Shown here one piece after another: positions 1-8,694 of a DNA stretch of 64,000 bases. Numbering within the stretch: position 1 is the first letter of the stretch; the number at the start of each line of letters is the position of its first letter. Made by a program: the position numbers and the translations under genes. Location: contig JALNZF010000007.1 in the NCBI GenBank assembly GCA_023229435.1, positions 90,145 through 154,144 of the forward strand, written 5' to 3'. The stretch is from Nitrospirota bacterium (GTDB lineage Bacteria; Nitrospirota; UBA9217). Below the pieces are notes generated by a model, which saw only the letters and a list, made by a program, of their open reading frames with translations, was not told the DNA's origin and ran no database searches.

Positions 1-1
1 C

Positions 2-217
2 CCGATCATCACGGCCATGATGGGCGGCCATCCGGACCCGGCCACAATCACCTTCGCCTTCGCGAGCGGTTTTGCCGGCGTGATGCTCTCCCCCACCCAC
101 CTCTGCCTGCTGCTGACGATCCGGTACTTCAAGGCCGACATGGCCGGAACCTATCGTTTGCTCTACCTTCCGACCGCGCTCGTATTCCTTGTCGGCCTCG
201 CACTGTTTCTGGTGTAA
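2..217 (+). CDS. DUF401-family permease, C-terminal fragment
   Basis: The window opens inside this gene; the frame is open from base 2 to the stop at 217 (about 71 residues). The visible part holds a Gly/Ala-rich membrane segment, the stretch SPTHLCLLLTIRYFKAD and a last hydrophobic helix ending in LALFLV. The SPTHLC-L...YF-AD pattern matches my memory of the end of DUF401 integral membrane proteins (an uncharacterised permease-like family). Substrate unknown. The N-terminus lies outside the window. Confidence 0.6.
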   Translation, partial: PIITAMMGGHPDPATITFAFASGFAGVMLSPTHLCLLLTIRYFKADMAGTYRLLYLPTALVFLVGLALFLV

Positions 218-285
218 CTGCCTGAATTTCCGTCACCTTATTCTTCTTGCCTTTTCAGCGTATTTATAGTAATTTTTCATCATCC

Positions 286-576
286 ATGGACTTCAAAACC
301 GTCATAACAATGCTGTTAAGCCGCTTTCAGACGCACAAAGTAAGACGGGGAACCATGATCTCCCGTGCAGCGGAAAAGGAAATACGCGAGGCGGCGCATT
401 CGGAATCCTTTCGTAATGACATGAAGACCGTCGCGGACTCCCGGCACAATCCGTTCATAAAGGACGGCAACGCTGATGTCGATGCCTATATTGTATTCGT
501 TTCCGACTTCAACGAGTTCATCAATCATGCGCCCAAACGGTTCGAGCCCATGGTGAACACCGATATGCGACTGTAA
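286..576 (+). CDS. Small hypothetical protein, apparent remnant fusion of a nucleotidyltransferase start and its small partner
   Basis: 96 residues from ATG 286. The first 20 or so (MDFKTVITMLLSRFQTHKVR) resemble the start of MNT-like nucleotidyltransferases, but the Gly-Ser/DxD catalytic part is absent. From the internal ATG at 355, which follows a purine-rich GACGGGG, the sequence resembles a separate family of about 73-residue proteins (ISRAAEKEIREA ... NPFIKDG ... FNEFINH) that I recall next to such transferases. I infer that a deletion joined the two genes, or that only 355-576 is translated. No function can be assigned. The family recollection is unverified. Confidence 0.45.
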   Translation: MDFKTVITMLLSRFQTHKVRRGTMISRAAEKEIREAAHSESFRNDMKTVADSRHNPFIKDGNADVDAYIVFVSDFNEFINHAPKRFEPMVNTDMRL

Positions 577-727
577 CATGCAGTATTCCGCAACCGGCTT
601 ATGAAATCTTTCTGGTTCTCCCCATCCGCTCTCTCCCGCCCTCACATGACGCAACCATCTCCCCTCCGCGTCGTTTCAATATAATTTCCGTTTGATTTTT
701 CAACGTATTTATGTTACTTTCGTCAAC

Positions 728-1921
728 ATGATCACTAACGATATACTGTCAGATTCCCAGAAATACATTATGAATACCTACAGCCGGCAGCCGCTCGTGC
801 TCGTGAAAGGCCGGGGCACGAAGGTCTACGATTCCGACGGACGGGAGTACCTCGATTTCGTTACCGGCGTGGCCGTATGCAACCTCGGTCACTGCCATCC
901 GCGGGTGGTGGTGGCGCTCCAGAAACAGGCGCAGCGGCTGATGCACGTGTCGAACCATTTTCACAATGAACCGCAGATCAATCTGGCGAAGCTGCTCGTT
1001 TCCAATTCTTTCGCGGACAAGGTGTTCTTCTGCAACTCCGGCACCGAGGCTGTCGAGGCCGCCATCAAGCTCGCGCGGCGATATGCCCGGGAGGTGCTGA
1101 AACAGGACCGGTTCGAGATCATTACCATGCGGGGATCGTTCCATGGACGGACCTACGGTGCCCTGTCCGCCACGGCACAGGAAAAGTTCCACAAGGGGTT
1201 CGAGCCGATCGTGCCGGGATTCCGGTACGTCCCGTTCAACGATGTCGCGGCCGTCGAAGCTGCGGTGAATGAACACACCTGCGCCGTGCTCGTGGAACCG
1301 GTCCAGGGCGAGGGCGGGGTGATCGTGCCGGCGCCGGCCTATCTGAAGGAGCTCCGGGACCTCTGCGACAGGAACAACATGCTGCTCATGCTCGATGAGA
1401 TCCAGACCGGCATGGGCCGGACCGGAAAGTTCTTCGCGTATGAGCATGCGGGAATTACACCCGATGTCGTCATGCTCGCGAAAGGGCTCGGGGGAGGCAT
1501 GCCGATCGGCGCGCTCCTTGCCACGGACAAGGTTTCCCAGGCATTCACGCCCGGGACCCACGGCTCGACCTTCGGCGGCAATCCGCTGGCCTGTGCCGCG
1601 GCAATTGCCTCGATCGAAGCCCTGATCGAGGACAACATCATCATCCCGAATGTGGTCCAACTGGGCGCCTATTTCCAACAGGGTCTTGAGAACCTGAAAC
1701 AAAAATATTCTTTTGTGAGGGACGTCCGGGGGCAGGGACTCCTGATCGGCATGGAACTTGACGTGAACGGCAAGGAGATCGTCTCCGCCGGCATCAGGGA
1801 AGGCATGCTGATCAATTGCACCATGGATACCGTGCTGCGGTTCATGCCGCCGCTCATCGTCACCGAGGAGGAGATCGACCTCCTTATCGAGGCGCTTGAC
1901 CGGATCTTCGCGAAGCGGTGA
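728..1921 (+). CDS. argD: Acetylornithine aminotransferase
   Basis: 397 residues, a class-III PLP aminotransferase that converts N-acetylglutamate semialdehyde to N2-acetylornithine in arginine synthesis (cytoplasmic). Visible motifs: FCNSGTEAVEAAIKLARRYA near residue 100, GSFHGRTYG, the PLP-pocket Asp in LMLDEIQTGMGRTGKFFA, the Schiff-base Lys in MLAKGLGGGMPIGALLA, and HGSTFGGNPLAC. Length is normal for ArgD. I chose ATG 728 rather than the upstream in-frame TTG because family homology begins just after it (DSQKYIMNTYSRQPLVLVKG). argF follows 120 bases downstream on the same strand. Confidence 0.95.
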   Translation: MITNDILSDSQKYIMNTYSRQPLVLVKGRGTKVYDSDGREYLDFVTGVAVCNLGHCHPRVVVALQKQAQRLMHVSNHFHNEPQINLAKLLVSNSFADKVFFCNSGTEAVEAAIKLARRYAREVLKQDRFEIITMRGSFHGRTYGALSATAQEKFHKGFEPIVPGFRYVPFNDVAAVEAAVNEHTCAVLVEPVQGEGGVIVPAPAYLKELRDLCDRNNMLLMLDEIQTGMGRTGKFFAYEHAGITPDVVMLAKGLGGGMPIGALLATDKVSQAFTPGTHGSTFGGNPLACAAAIASIEALIEDNIIIPNVVQLGAYFQQGLENLKQKYSFVRDVRGQGLLIGMELDVNGKEIVSAGIREGMLINCTMDTVLRFMPPLIVTEEEIDLLIEALDRIFAKR

Positions 1922-1930
1922 CCTGAGAAG

Positions 1931-2020
1931 CAGCTCATAGTCGATAGCCCATAGCTGACAGCGAACAGTTCTCAACTCACCATCGTACATTAGCACTATT
2001 TATCCATCAGCTATGAGCTG
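1931..2020. repeat. Inverted repeat between argD and argF
   Basis: CAGCTCATAG at 1931-1940 pairs with CTATGAGCTG at 2011-2020. The arms flank degenerate copies of the same words (ATAGCCCATAGCTGACAG). This is one of many reiterated-word intergenic repeats in the window. It lies in the argD-argF gap and could form a long hairpin in a shared transcript. Confidence 0.6.
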
Positions 2021-2041
2021 TCAACTTCCTCTGGAGATTAC

Positions 2042-2962
2042 ATGAAAAAAGATCTGCTCGCGATTTCCGACCTTACCCCGAAGGACATTGAGAATATCCT
2101 CACGCGTTCCGCGACATTGAAAAAGCTGCTGGAGCAGGGGAAACCGCATCAGACGCTCAAAGGCAAGTCTCTCGGAATGATCTTCGAGAAGGCCTCGACC
2201 CGTACACGGGTGTCCTTCGAGGTGGGCATGTTCCAGCTCGGCGGCCAGGCGCTGTTCCTGTCGCAAAACGACCTTCAGATCGGACGCGGCGAACCCATCG
2301 CCGACACGGCGCGCACCCTCTCCCGCTACCTCGACGGCATCATGATCCGCACCTTTGCGCAGAAAACGATCGAAGAGCTGGCGCGCTTCGCGTCGATCCC
2401 GGTGATCAACGGACTGACCGACGCTCATCACCCGTGCCAGGCCCTTGCGGACCTGCTCACCATCCAGGAGAAGAAGAAAAAACTGAAGGGGCTTACGCTC
2501 GCGTACGTGGGAGACGGGAACAATGTCGCCAACTCGCTTATCCAGGCCTGTGTGAAAGTCGGCATGCATTTCGCCATCGCCTCTCCGCGCGGGTACGAGC
2601 TTGACGGTGCTATTATGAGGCAGGCGAAAGCCGAGGGAAAGCAGACCAACGCGGAGGTACTCGTCACGAATGACCCCCTCCAGGCGGTCAGGAACGCGGA
2701 CGTTGTGTACACCGATGTCTGGGCGAGTATGGGACAGGAAGCGGAACACACGAAACGGATGAAGGCATTCAAGGGATACGCGGTGGACGCGAAACTCATG
2801 AAGTCCGCCCGCAAGGGGGCGATCGTGATGCACTGCCTGCCCGCCCATCGCAACGAGGAGATCGCCGCGGAGGTTATCGATGGTCCGCAGTCAGTGATCT
2901 TTGACCAGGCAGAGAACCGCCTGCACGTGCAAAAGGCGGTGCTCGATATGCTCCTGGGTTAA
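2042..2962 (+). CDS. argF: Ornithine carbamoyltransferase
   Basis: 306 residues. Makes citrulline from ornithine and carbamoyl phosphate. The carbamoyl-phosphate loop is visible as STRTRVSF near residue 55, followed by HPCQALADLLTI near 135 and the ornithine-binding HCLPAHRNEEI near 265. Start ATG 2042 is preceded by CTGGAG at a spacing of 7. It follows argD, so the two probably form a short arginine operon. Full length and intact. Confidence 0.95.
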   Translation: MKKDLLAISDLTPKDIENILTRSATLKKLLEQGKPHQTLKGKSLGMIFEKASTRTRVSFEVGMFQLGGQALFLSQNDLQIGRGEPIADTARTLSRYLDGIMIRTFAQKTIEELARFASIPVINGLTDAHHPCQALADLLTIQEKKKKLKGLTLAYVGDGNNVANSLIQACVKVGMHFAIASPRGYELDGAIMRQAKAEGKQTNAEVLVTNDPLQAVRNADVVYTDVWASMGQEAEHTKRMKAFKGYAVDAKLMKSARKGAIVMHCLPAHRNEEIAAEVIDGPQSVIFDQAENRLHVQKAVLDMLLG

Positions 2963-2974
2963 CATAATAAATTG

Positions 2975-3154
2975 CAACTACGCAGGTTCAATGTTCCAGG
3001 TTCACGGTTCAAGGTTGGAACGCCATGAAAATAAAGCAATTTTAAAGATACCTCTCTGATCGAATTTGAAATGATGGATGACAGGATCAAAGCTCCCGTG
3101 GTTTATTCTGCCTAAACCATGAACCTTAAACCGTGAACTTGACAACCTGAGTGG
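2975..3154. repeat. Word-type palindromic element (GGTTCACGGTTCAAGG family)
   Basis: The gap of about 290 bases after argF is mostly this element. The left part reiterates GTTCA/GGTTC words (2983-3022). The right part (3117-3142) carries the reverse-complement words ACCTTAAACCGTGAAC. The ends CAACTACGCAGG (2975) and CCTGAGTGGT (3145) resemble the terminal repeats of the better preserved element at 40566-40712. Confidence 0.55.
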
Positions 3155-3256
3155 TGATAATAAATCTCAAATTAGAATGTTACACTGACAAACCTCCCAA
3201 AATATGGTACAAATATTTGCATCGAGCGTTATCATTCTATTTTGGGAGGAATGCGC

Positions 3257-3964
3257 ATGAAGCCCTTGATCGGAATCACCATGAACCACGAGGCTCAGCC
3301 CGGCAGGGACCTGAACATACTCGATCAGGATTACGGCAAGGCGGTGTTTCGCGCAGGCGGGTTTCCCGTTCCCATCCTCGGGATCGAAACCGCCATTCCC
3401 GATCTGGTGAAACGTCTGGACGGTTTTATCTTCACCGGAGGAGATGATATTGACCCGCGTTTCTACAAAGAGAAGCCCTTGTCCGGCGCCCGCATGCAGA
3501 TCTCTCCTGATGCGCGCACCCGGTTCGAGCTCGAGCTCTTCAAGGCCGTCTTAAAAGCGAAGAAACCCGTGCTGGCCATTTGCTACGGCGCGCAGCTCGC
3601 AAATGTCGCGTTGGGCGGTAAACTGTATCAGGACATCGGGCTTCAGGTTCCCAACCCGATCAAGCATGGCGCGGCGCGACCCGGGGAAAAGGTCTTTCAT
3701 GATGTCGATGTGTTCGAGGGAACGCTGCTCTCGTGTGTCATGGGCGCTCCCCGGATCCGGGTGCGGAGTGCGCACCACCAAAGCGTAAAAAATCCCGGCA
3801 GGGGGCTCCATCTTTCCGCAGTGTCCCACGACCGGGTGATCGAGGCGCTGGAGACCAGGACAAAAAACTTTTTCCTTGCAATACAGTGGCACCCGGAAAA
3901 GACTCCCAATGACCGATATACCAAGAAACTGTTCAAGGCACTCGTCAACGCAGCAAAAACATGA
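3257..3964 (+). CDS. Gamma-glutamyl-gamma-aminobutyrate hydrolase-like amidotransferase (peptidase C26)
   Basis: 235 residues, a class-I glutamine amidotransferase fold. Nucleophile Cys in LAICYGAQLANVALGG and a His-Glu pair in IQWHPEKT give the triad. TGGDDIDP matches the PuuD family. Predicted to hydrolyse a gamma-glutamyl amide; the exact substrate cannot be read. Start ATG 3257 has GGGAGGA six bases upstream; ATG 3251 and TTG 3242 are alternatives. The next gene overlaps its 3' end in another frame, which suggests co-translation with the peptide-binding protein. Confidence 0.8.
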   Translation: MKPLIGITMNHEAQPGRDLNILDQDYGKAVFRAGGFPVPILGIETAIPDLVKRLDGFIFTGGDDIDPRFYKEKPLSGARMQISPDARTRFELELFKAVLKAKKPVLAICYGAQLANVALGGKLYQDIGLQVPNPIKHGAARPGEKVFHDVDVFEGTLLSCVMGAPRIRVRSAHHQSVKNPGRGLHLSAVSHDRVIEALETRTKNFFLAIQWHPEKTPNDRYTKKLFKALVNAAKT

Positions 3965-5567
3965 CCCCGCCGGAAAGGCCCGGACGCGAACTGCGTTCGT
4001 GTGCCTTCTCCTCCTTACGCTGATCATAACGCCTGCTGCCGGTTGCCATCGATCCGATGATGAGCGCCTTCCCGGACATCTCTACCTCCGGTTGAACAGC
4101 AACCCGACAACCCTCGATCCCGCCCTGATCACCGATGTTCAGGGCGGAGGAATCGCCGCAAAGCTCTTCAATGGTCTTGTCCGCTTCAACGAGAACCTCG
4201 ACATTGTTCCCGATGTCGCCCGTTCGTGGAAGCTGTCCGACGACCATGTGACGTATACCTTCCATCTCAGACGTGATGTCCGCTTCAGCAACGGCAGAAA
4301 GATCACGGCGCGGGACTTCAAATATTCCTTTGAACGCGTGCTCACCCCTGAAACGAAAGCGCCTCTCACCTGGGTCCTTGACCGGATCGAAGGAGCAAAC
4401 GACTTTATCGCGGGCAAGGCCGGGAGCGTATCGGGTATCCGCGTCCTCAACGACCATACGCTCGCGATTAAACTGCAGAGACCGTTCGGGCCTTTCCTCT
4501 CACTCCTTGCAATGACCGCCGCATATGTGGTTCCCCGTGAAGAGGTGGAGCGGCTCGGCCAGAACTTCGGCACCCACCCCGTCGGCAGCGGTCCGTATCT
4601 TCTCACCGAATGGAAACATGGTCAATTCATCGTGCTCGCGGCGCGTGAGGATTATTTCGAAGGCAGGCTGAAGCTGACCGGCATCTTCTACCGTGTCATC
4701 CCCGAGGACCTCACCGCAGTAATGGAATTCGAGACCGGGCATCTTGACGTGCTCCAGATACCATCATCGGAATACAAGCGCTACACGACCGATCCCGAAT
4801 GGCGCGACCAGGTCTACGGCAAACCGGGCTTAAACAGCTACTATCTCGGCCTCAACTGCACGCGCCCCCCGTTCGACGATATCCGGGTCCGGCAAGCGGT
4901 GAATATGGCTGTCGACCGAAAGCATATTTTAAATACGATCTTTGAAAAACGCGGGGTGCTTGCCGGTGGACCGATCCCGCCGGGTCTTTGGAAGAGCACG
5001 GCGTTGTTGAAGAATAGTGAGGGATACGGTTTCGACCCGGACAAGGCCAGGAAACTGATCCGAGAGGCGGGGGCTGAGGGAAAAACAATCAGGATTTTCA
5101 TCACCGCTGACCCCGAGGTCCTGGACATCATCGAGGTCGTCCAGAGCTATCTCTCCCGGGCGGGGCTCAAAGCGGAGATCGTACAACTTGACTGGAGCGC
5201 CTTCAAAGCAGCCGTGAACGAAGGAGAACCTGACGCGTTCTGGCTTTCCTGGTGGGCTGATTATCCGGACCCGGAAAACTTCCTCTTTCCGCTCTTTCAC
5301 TCAGCGAACGCCGGCTCCTCCGGGAACCGTACACGCTGCCTGGATCCGGAACTCGACCGGCTGATCGAGACGGCACAACAAACCATGGACGCGCATCTGC
5401 GCTATCATCTCTACCGTCAGGCCGAGAAAAGGGTCATCAGAAACGCGCCCTGGCTCTTCATGTGGCACAAAACCGATTACCTGGTGATCCAGCCGTGGGT
5501 AAAGGATTTCAAGATCTATCCCCTCTACTCCATTGACAAGCGCGTGGATATCACGGTGCAGAGGTAA
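3909..5567 (+). CDS. Extracellular solute-binding lipoprotein, family 5 (oligopeptide type)
   Basis: About 552 residues. A lipoprotein signal (FVCLLLLTLIITPAAGC) precedes a family-5 binding domain with TLDPALITDVQGGGIAAKLF, DVARSWKLSDDHVTYTFHLR and DVRFSNGRKITARDFKYSFE. Likely binds peptides for an ABC importer whose membrane genes are not in the window. The start is uncertain: the only in-frame ATGs (3876, 3909) lie inside the preceding gene, giving a long N-region before the signal, and GTG 3999 would leave no positive charge. An overlap of more than 50 bases with the amidotransferase is implied. Confidence 0.8.
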   Translation: MTDIPRNCSRHSSTQQKHDPAGKARTRTAFVCLLLLTLIITPAAGCHRSDDERLPGHLYLRLNSNPTTLDPALITDVQGGGIAAKLFNGLVRFNENLDIVPDVARSWKLSDDHVTYTFHLRRDVRFSNGRKITARDFKYSFERVLTPETKAPLTWVLDRIEGANDFIAGKAGSVSGIRVLNDHTLAIKLQRPFGPFLSLLAMTAAYVVPREEVERLGQNFGTHPVGSGPYLLTEWKHGQFIVLAAREDYFEGRLKLTGIFYRVIPEDLTAVMEFETGHLDVLQIPSSEYKRYTTDPEWRDQVYGKPGLNSYYLGLNCTRPPFDDIRVRQAVNMAVDRKHILNTIFEKRGVLAGGPIPPGLWKSTALLKNSEGYGFDPDKARKLIREAGAEGKTIRIFITADPEVLDIIEVVQSYLSRAGLKAEIVQLDWSAFKAAVNEGEPDAFWLSWWADYPDPENFLFPLFHSANAGSSGNRTRCLDPELDRLIETAQQTMDAHLRYHLYRQAEKRVIRNAPWLFMWHKTDYLVIQPWVKDFKIYPLYSIDKRVDITVQR

Positions 5568-5602
5568 GGATTAATATAAAAAAGGCGCCTTGCTAAACAA
5601 AA

Positions 5603-5633
5603 ACCGCCGGTTAAAATATCTTTAACCGGCGGT
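5603..5633. terminator. Bidirectional terminator between convergent genes
   Basis: A perfect 13-bp stem, ACCGCCGGTTAAA (5603-5615) and TTTAACCGGCGGT (5621-5633), with a 5-base loop. A-rich and T-containing flanks lie on both sides. It sits between the + strand solute-binding gene and the - strand resC. Confidence 0.8.
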
Positions 5634-5677
5634 CATAATTATTGAGACATTGCCTTACGAAGACGGATTTTTTTCTC

Positions 5678-6913
5678 TTAGTTCATCCCGCCGTACGAAT
5701 GGAGACCGGAGAGCACCAGGTTGACCCCCAGGTAGGTGAAGATCACCGAGAGAAAACCCAGGCATGCGATCACCGCCATCTGAGTGCCCTTCCAACCGCG
5801 CACATAGCGCGCGTGAAGGTAGATGGCATATACGAACCAGGTGATGAGCGACCAGGTCTCTTTCGGGTCCCAGCTCCAATAGGTGCCCCAGGCGCTGTTC
5901 GCCCAGACCGCGCCGGTAAGGATGCCCGCGGTGAGCAGCGGCCAGCCCACAGCGATCATTTTATACGTAATTTCTTCGAGCATATCGCTCGACAGCGTGT
6001 ATTGTTTTATCAGTGTCTCCAGTTTCAATCCCTGCGTCCACACCAGCGTAAACAGTGCGGCAACAGCGGCCCAGGACACAACGATAACAAAAACCGACTG
6101 GTTCAAAAATGTTGATTCGAACATATGCTTTCGGAAACTTTCTTCGGATGCCGCCTGCCTGAAAAGCGCAAAATCAACCCCCATGGCAATAAGCAGTCCC
6201 ACGGCAAGGGTTACACATAACGACCAGAAAAGGTACACTTGTCTTTTATTGCGCGCGCCTGCCACCGTAAGATAAACCACCCAGGCAAAAAATATGCTGC
6301 CGAGTCCATACCAGAACACCCTTTTCATATTTCCGCCCGCGGCCGCCATACTGTAGCCCAGGGTAGTAAGACCCGCTATCAATCCAAGGGCAATGAAAAG
6401 GTGCAAAACGGAGCCGCGGTCCTCCATATCGTTCAGCATATAGATTATGCATACGGAAAAAGCGACGCTGAAGGCCGCGTACCCCAGAAAACTGATGAGG
6501 ACGTGATAGAACAGCCAGTTGCTCTTGAGCGCCGGGACCAGGGGCGTGATGTCGGTTTCGATCCCCGCCACATTGATGAACGCGAGCGCGAGAAAGGCGA
6601 CCGGCAGCACGAATGCTCCGAAGGCCCTGGTCTTATATTTGTACTCAACGATGAGATAGATGAGCACGGTGCTCCACGTGAAGAATACCAGGGATTCGTA
6701 GAGGTTGGTCAGGGGGACCCTGCCGATGTCCATCTGATACGACTCGCGCCACCGGAGGAACAGGGCGATCGTCTGAATGACAAAACCGCCCAGCGTCACG
6801 ATCGTGGCGGTCTTTCCTATGATCTCCTTTTTAAAGGACAGAAAACTGATATAGCATACCATGGCAGCCAGATACGCCAGGGTCGCTATGGTGAAGAGCA
6901 GTGAACTTTGCAT
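5678..6913 (-). CDS. resC: Cytochrome c biogenesis protein ResC/CcsA
   Basis: 411 residues with many hydrophobic helices. The haem-handling WWD signature reads WGTYWSWDPKETWSLITWF near residue 350, and conserved His residues flank it. With ResB it forms the System II haem exporter and cytochrome c synthetase in the inner membrane. Start ATG 6913 has AGGAGGG five bases upstream. It lies 24 bases after resB, so the two form one operon. Confidence 0.9.
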   Translation of the reverse strand: MQSSLLFTIATLAYLAAMVCYISFLSFKKEIIGKTATIVTLGGFVIQTIALFLRWRESYQMDIGRVPLTNLYESLVFFTWSTVLIYLIVEYKYKTRAFGAFVLPVAFLALAFINVAGIETDITPLVPALKSNWLFYHVLISFLGYAAFSVAFSVCIIYMLNDMEDRGSVLHLFIALGLIAGLTTLGYSMAAAGGNMKRVFWYGLGSIFFAWVVYLTVAGARNKRQVYLFWSLCVTLAVGLLIAMGVDFALFRQAASEESFRKHMFESTFLNQSVFVIVVSWAAVAALFTLVWTQGLKLETLIKQYTLSSDMLEEITYKMIAVGWPLLTAGILTGAVWANSAWGTYWSWDPKETWSLITWFVYAIYLHARYVRGWKGTQMAVIACLGFLSVIFTYLGVNLVLSGLHSYGGMN

Positions 6914-6937
6914 TGAACCCTCCTGAAGAAAACGCTG

Positions 6938-8446
6938 TTACTTCGAAATTTCTTCCGCGATCCTGTTGAACTCCCGCTCAAACCCGATCCGGTTCCTGTT
7001 GGCAGAGCCCGCCACCGTGACCACCACCTGACCCGTCCGGTCCTGGACCCTTACCCACAGCTTTTTGTGGGAACCGAAGAACGCGATCAGCGGTCCGATG
7101 CAGAGCAGGATAAATCCCGCATACACCACCCAGACTCCCGGGTCTTTCGTTACCTGCAAACCGGTGTACCGCGTGCCCCAATAACCGGCGTAGCTGATGA
7201 GGTAGCCTTCGGGCAGATAGGGTTGTCCCGCGTCCGTCTTCATAATAGTGGTTTTGTATATCGGCGTCTTGCCGTCATAGACCTCGAGTTCCACCGTGGG
7301 ATTGATGTATTCATCATTTTGAGATTGGTAGAACATCACCTGCCCGGAAGCCGGATTTCTCATTCCATACGGAGCAAAGCCCAGCACGGCAATCGTCCTG
7401 TTGATCGAGGGAACGTACACTGATGCGCCTGGATCGACGGTCACCAGTTCACCGACGGACTCGGGACTGTTCTTGCTGCGGATGGTCAGGAGAATCTTTC
7501 CACGGGCGTCCGGGATCGTCCCATAGCTGGACTGATAGAAGGTGACGCCGTGATAGGTGAGCGGATCGTTCACCCGGATGCGCTTGTCCAGTATCTTCTG
7601 TTTGTTGAGATCATACACGCTCAGGATACTGTGATATTCCGACGGCATCCCCGTCGGCTGTCCCAAAGGACTCCGGTAATAATCCACGTCGAAGTTGTCG
7701 CAGTACACATAATATCCGAGCGGCATGGCAGGCACGCCCCCGTCGGTACCGGGGATCACCGGGCTGTCGGCGATCCCGAGGGCGGCCATGATCTTGTCCC
7801 ACATGGGTTCATTTCTGAGATAGACGAATTTGGATGCCTGTCCCTCGGGCAGGTTCAAAAATGCCTTGAATCCGAAGAAAGAGCCGATCAATGCCCCGAC
7901 AAAAATGAGGATAATGCTGGCATGGGTAATGTACACACCCAGCCGGCTGTATACTCCTTTCTGAGTCATGAACTGGGTCATGCCTTCGCTTTTTGATTCA
8001 ACAAAGCGGTATCTGCGCGCATTCAGCACCTTGACCGCGCGCTCCCCGGCCGTGTCCATGCCGCCATTGAACACTATCTCTTTTTTAAAAGGTATTGCCT
8101 TCAGGGTGTCGTCGTCAACGGGCTTGAGCGGCGCCATGATGATCCGCAACGTATGGGGGAAGCGATCGAGGGTGCATACCGTCAGGTTCGCCGTGAGGAA
8201 GAACAGGAGGAGCACGAACCACCAGGTATGGTACATGTCGAAGAGGCCGATCGCCTCGAACAGCCGGACCGTCGACTGGCTGTACTCGGCCAGGTATTTT
8301 TCCGGGGCCTCATTCTGCTGGATCAACGTGCCGATGACCGAGACGATCGCCAGAATGATGAGCAGCACGACCGCAAGCTTCACGGAAGAAAAAAATTTCC
8401 AGGCCTTATCCGCTGCGATTTCGACTATTCCTTTTTGATTTTCCAA
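6938..8446 (-). CDS. resB: Cytochrome c biogenesis protein ResB (Ccs1)
   Basis: 502 residues. Three N-terminal membrane segments (KLAVVLLIILAIVSVIGTLI, YHTWWFVLLLFFLTANLTVC and ITHASIILIFVGALIGSFFG), a large periplasmic domain, and a last helix (WVVYAGFILLCIGPLIAFFG). This is the normal ResB layout; it holds apocytochrome for haem ligation by ResC. The start is TTG 8446, supported by GGGAGGG four bases upstream. The promoter at 8477-8506 reads into it. Confidence 0.9.
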   Translation of the reverse strand: MENQKGIVEIAADKAWKFFSSVKLAVVLLIILAIVSVIGTLIQQNEAPEKYLAEYSQSTVRLFEAIGLFDMYHTWWFVLLLFFLTANLTVCTLDRFPHTLRIIMAPLKPVDDDTLKAIPFKKEIVFNGGMDTAGERAVKVLNARRYRFVESKSEGMTQFMTQKGVYSRLGVYITHASIILIFVGALIGSFFGFKAFLNLPEGQASKFVYLRNEPMWDKIMAALGIADSPVIPGTDGGVPAMPLGYYVYCDNFDVDYYRSPLGQPTGMPSEYHSILSVYDLNKQKILDKRIRVNDPLTYHGVTFYQSSYGTIPDARGKILLTIRSKNSPESVGELVTVDPGASVYVPSINRTIAVLGFAPYGMRNPASGQVMFYQSQNDEYINPTVELEVYDGKTPIYKTTIMKTDAGQPYLPEGYLISYAGYWGTRYTGLQVTKDPGVWVVYAGFILLCIGPLIAFFGSHKKLWVRVQDRTGQVVVTVAGSANRNRIGFEREFNRIAEEISK

Positions 8447-8476
8447 CGCACCCTCCCGCGTGAAAACAGTGGCGAC

Positions 8477-8506
8477 ACCTTACCATATCGGCAACCGGCG
8501 TGTCAA
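8477..8506 (-). promoter_or_regulatory. Sigma-70-like promoter of resB
   Basis: On the minus strand, TTGACA (8506-8501), 18-base spacer, TAAGGT (8482-8477), about 30 bases before the resB TTG start. Confidence 0.5.
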
Positions 8507-8559
8507 GAGGATTGCCGAACTTCTGGTATTAAGAGATCCAAAATTGATACATTGGTAAA

Positions 8560-8665
8560 AAGGCTAAATCCACCACGCCATGGCGCGGAGACGCGGAGAA
8601 ATGCTCTTTGAAATAATAAAGATTTTCTCTGCGTGCTTCCCTCAGTGGCCGCCTTTCTTTTGAAG
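8560..8665. repeat. Word-type repeat (GGAGACGCGGAGAAA family)
   Basis: The 248-base gap between nfnB and resB contains CGCGGAGACGCGGAGAAA near 8584. About 40 bases later comes the inverted wording TTTTCTCTGCGTG. It resembles the cacagaggacgcagag wording at 34475 and 56785 and the cacgaaggcacaaag wording at 14345 and 40596. No gene seen. Confidence 0.5.
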
Positions 8666-8694
8666 GCTACTGTGCCTCTGCGGTTAAATTCTAC

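Noticed and set aside
247..285. TTG start at 247 for the first small ORF, and a sigma-70 promoter in the shared upstream box
   Set aside because: The TTG lies in the box shared with argD, which looks regulatory; but the possible -35 and -10 hexamers are only 12 bases apart, so no promoter is claimed.
749..1996. A 415-codon open frame on the minus strand across argD
   Set aside because: It is the antisense shadow of a well-supported argD; its translation is rich in Arg/His/Asp without any domain, as GC-rich antisense frames are.
5642..6904. Plus-strand frames opposite resC
   Set aside because: Shadows of a membrane protein gene with the WWD motif; no independent evidence.
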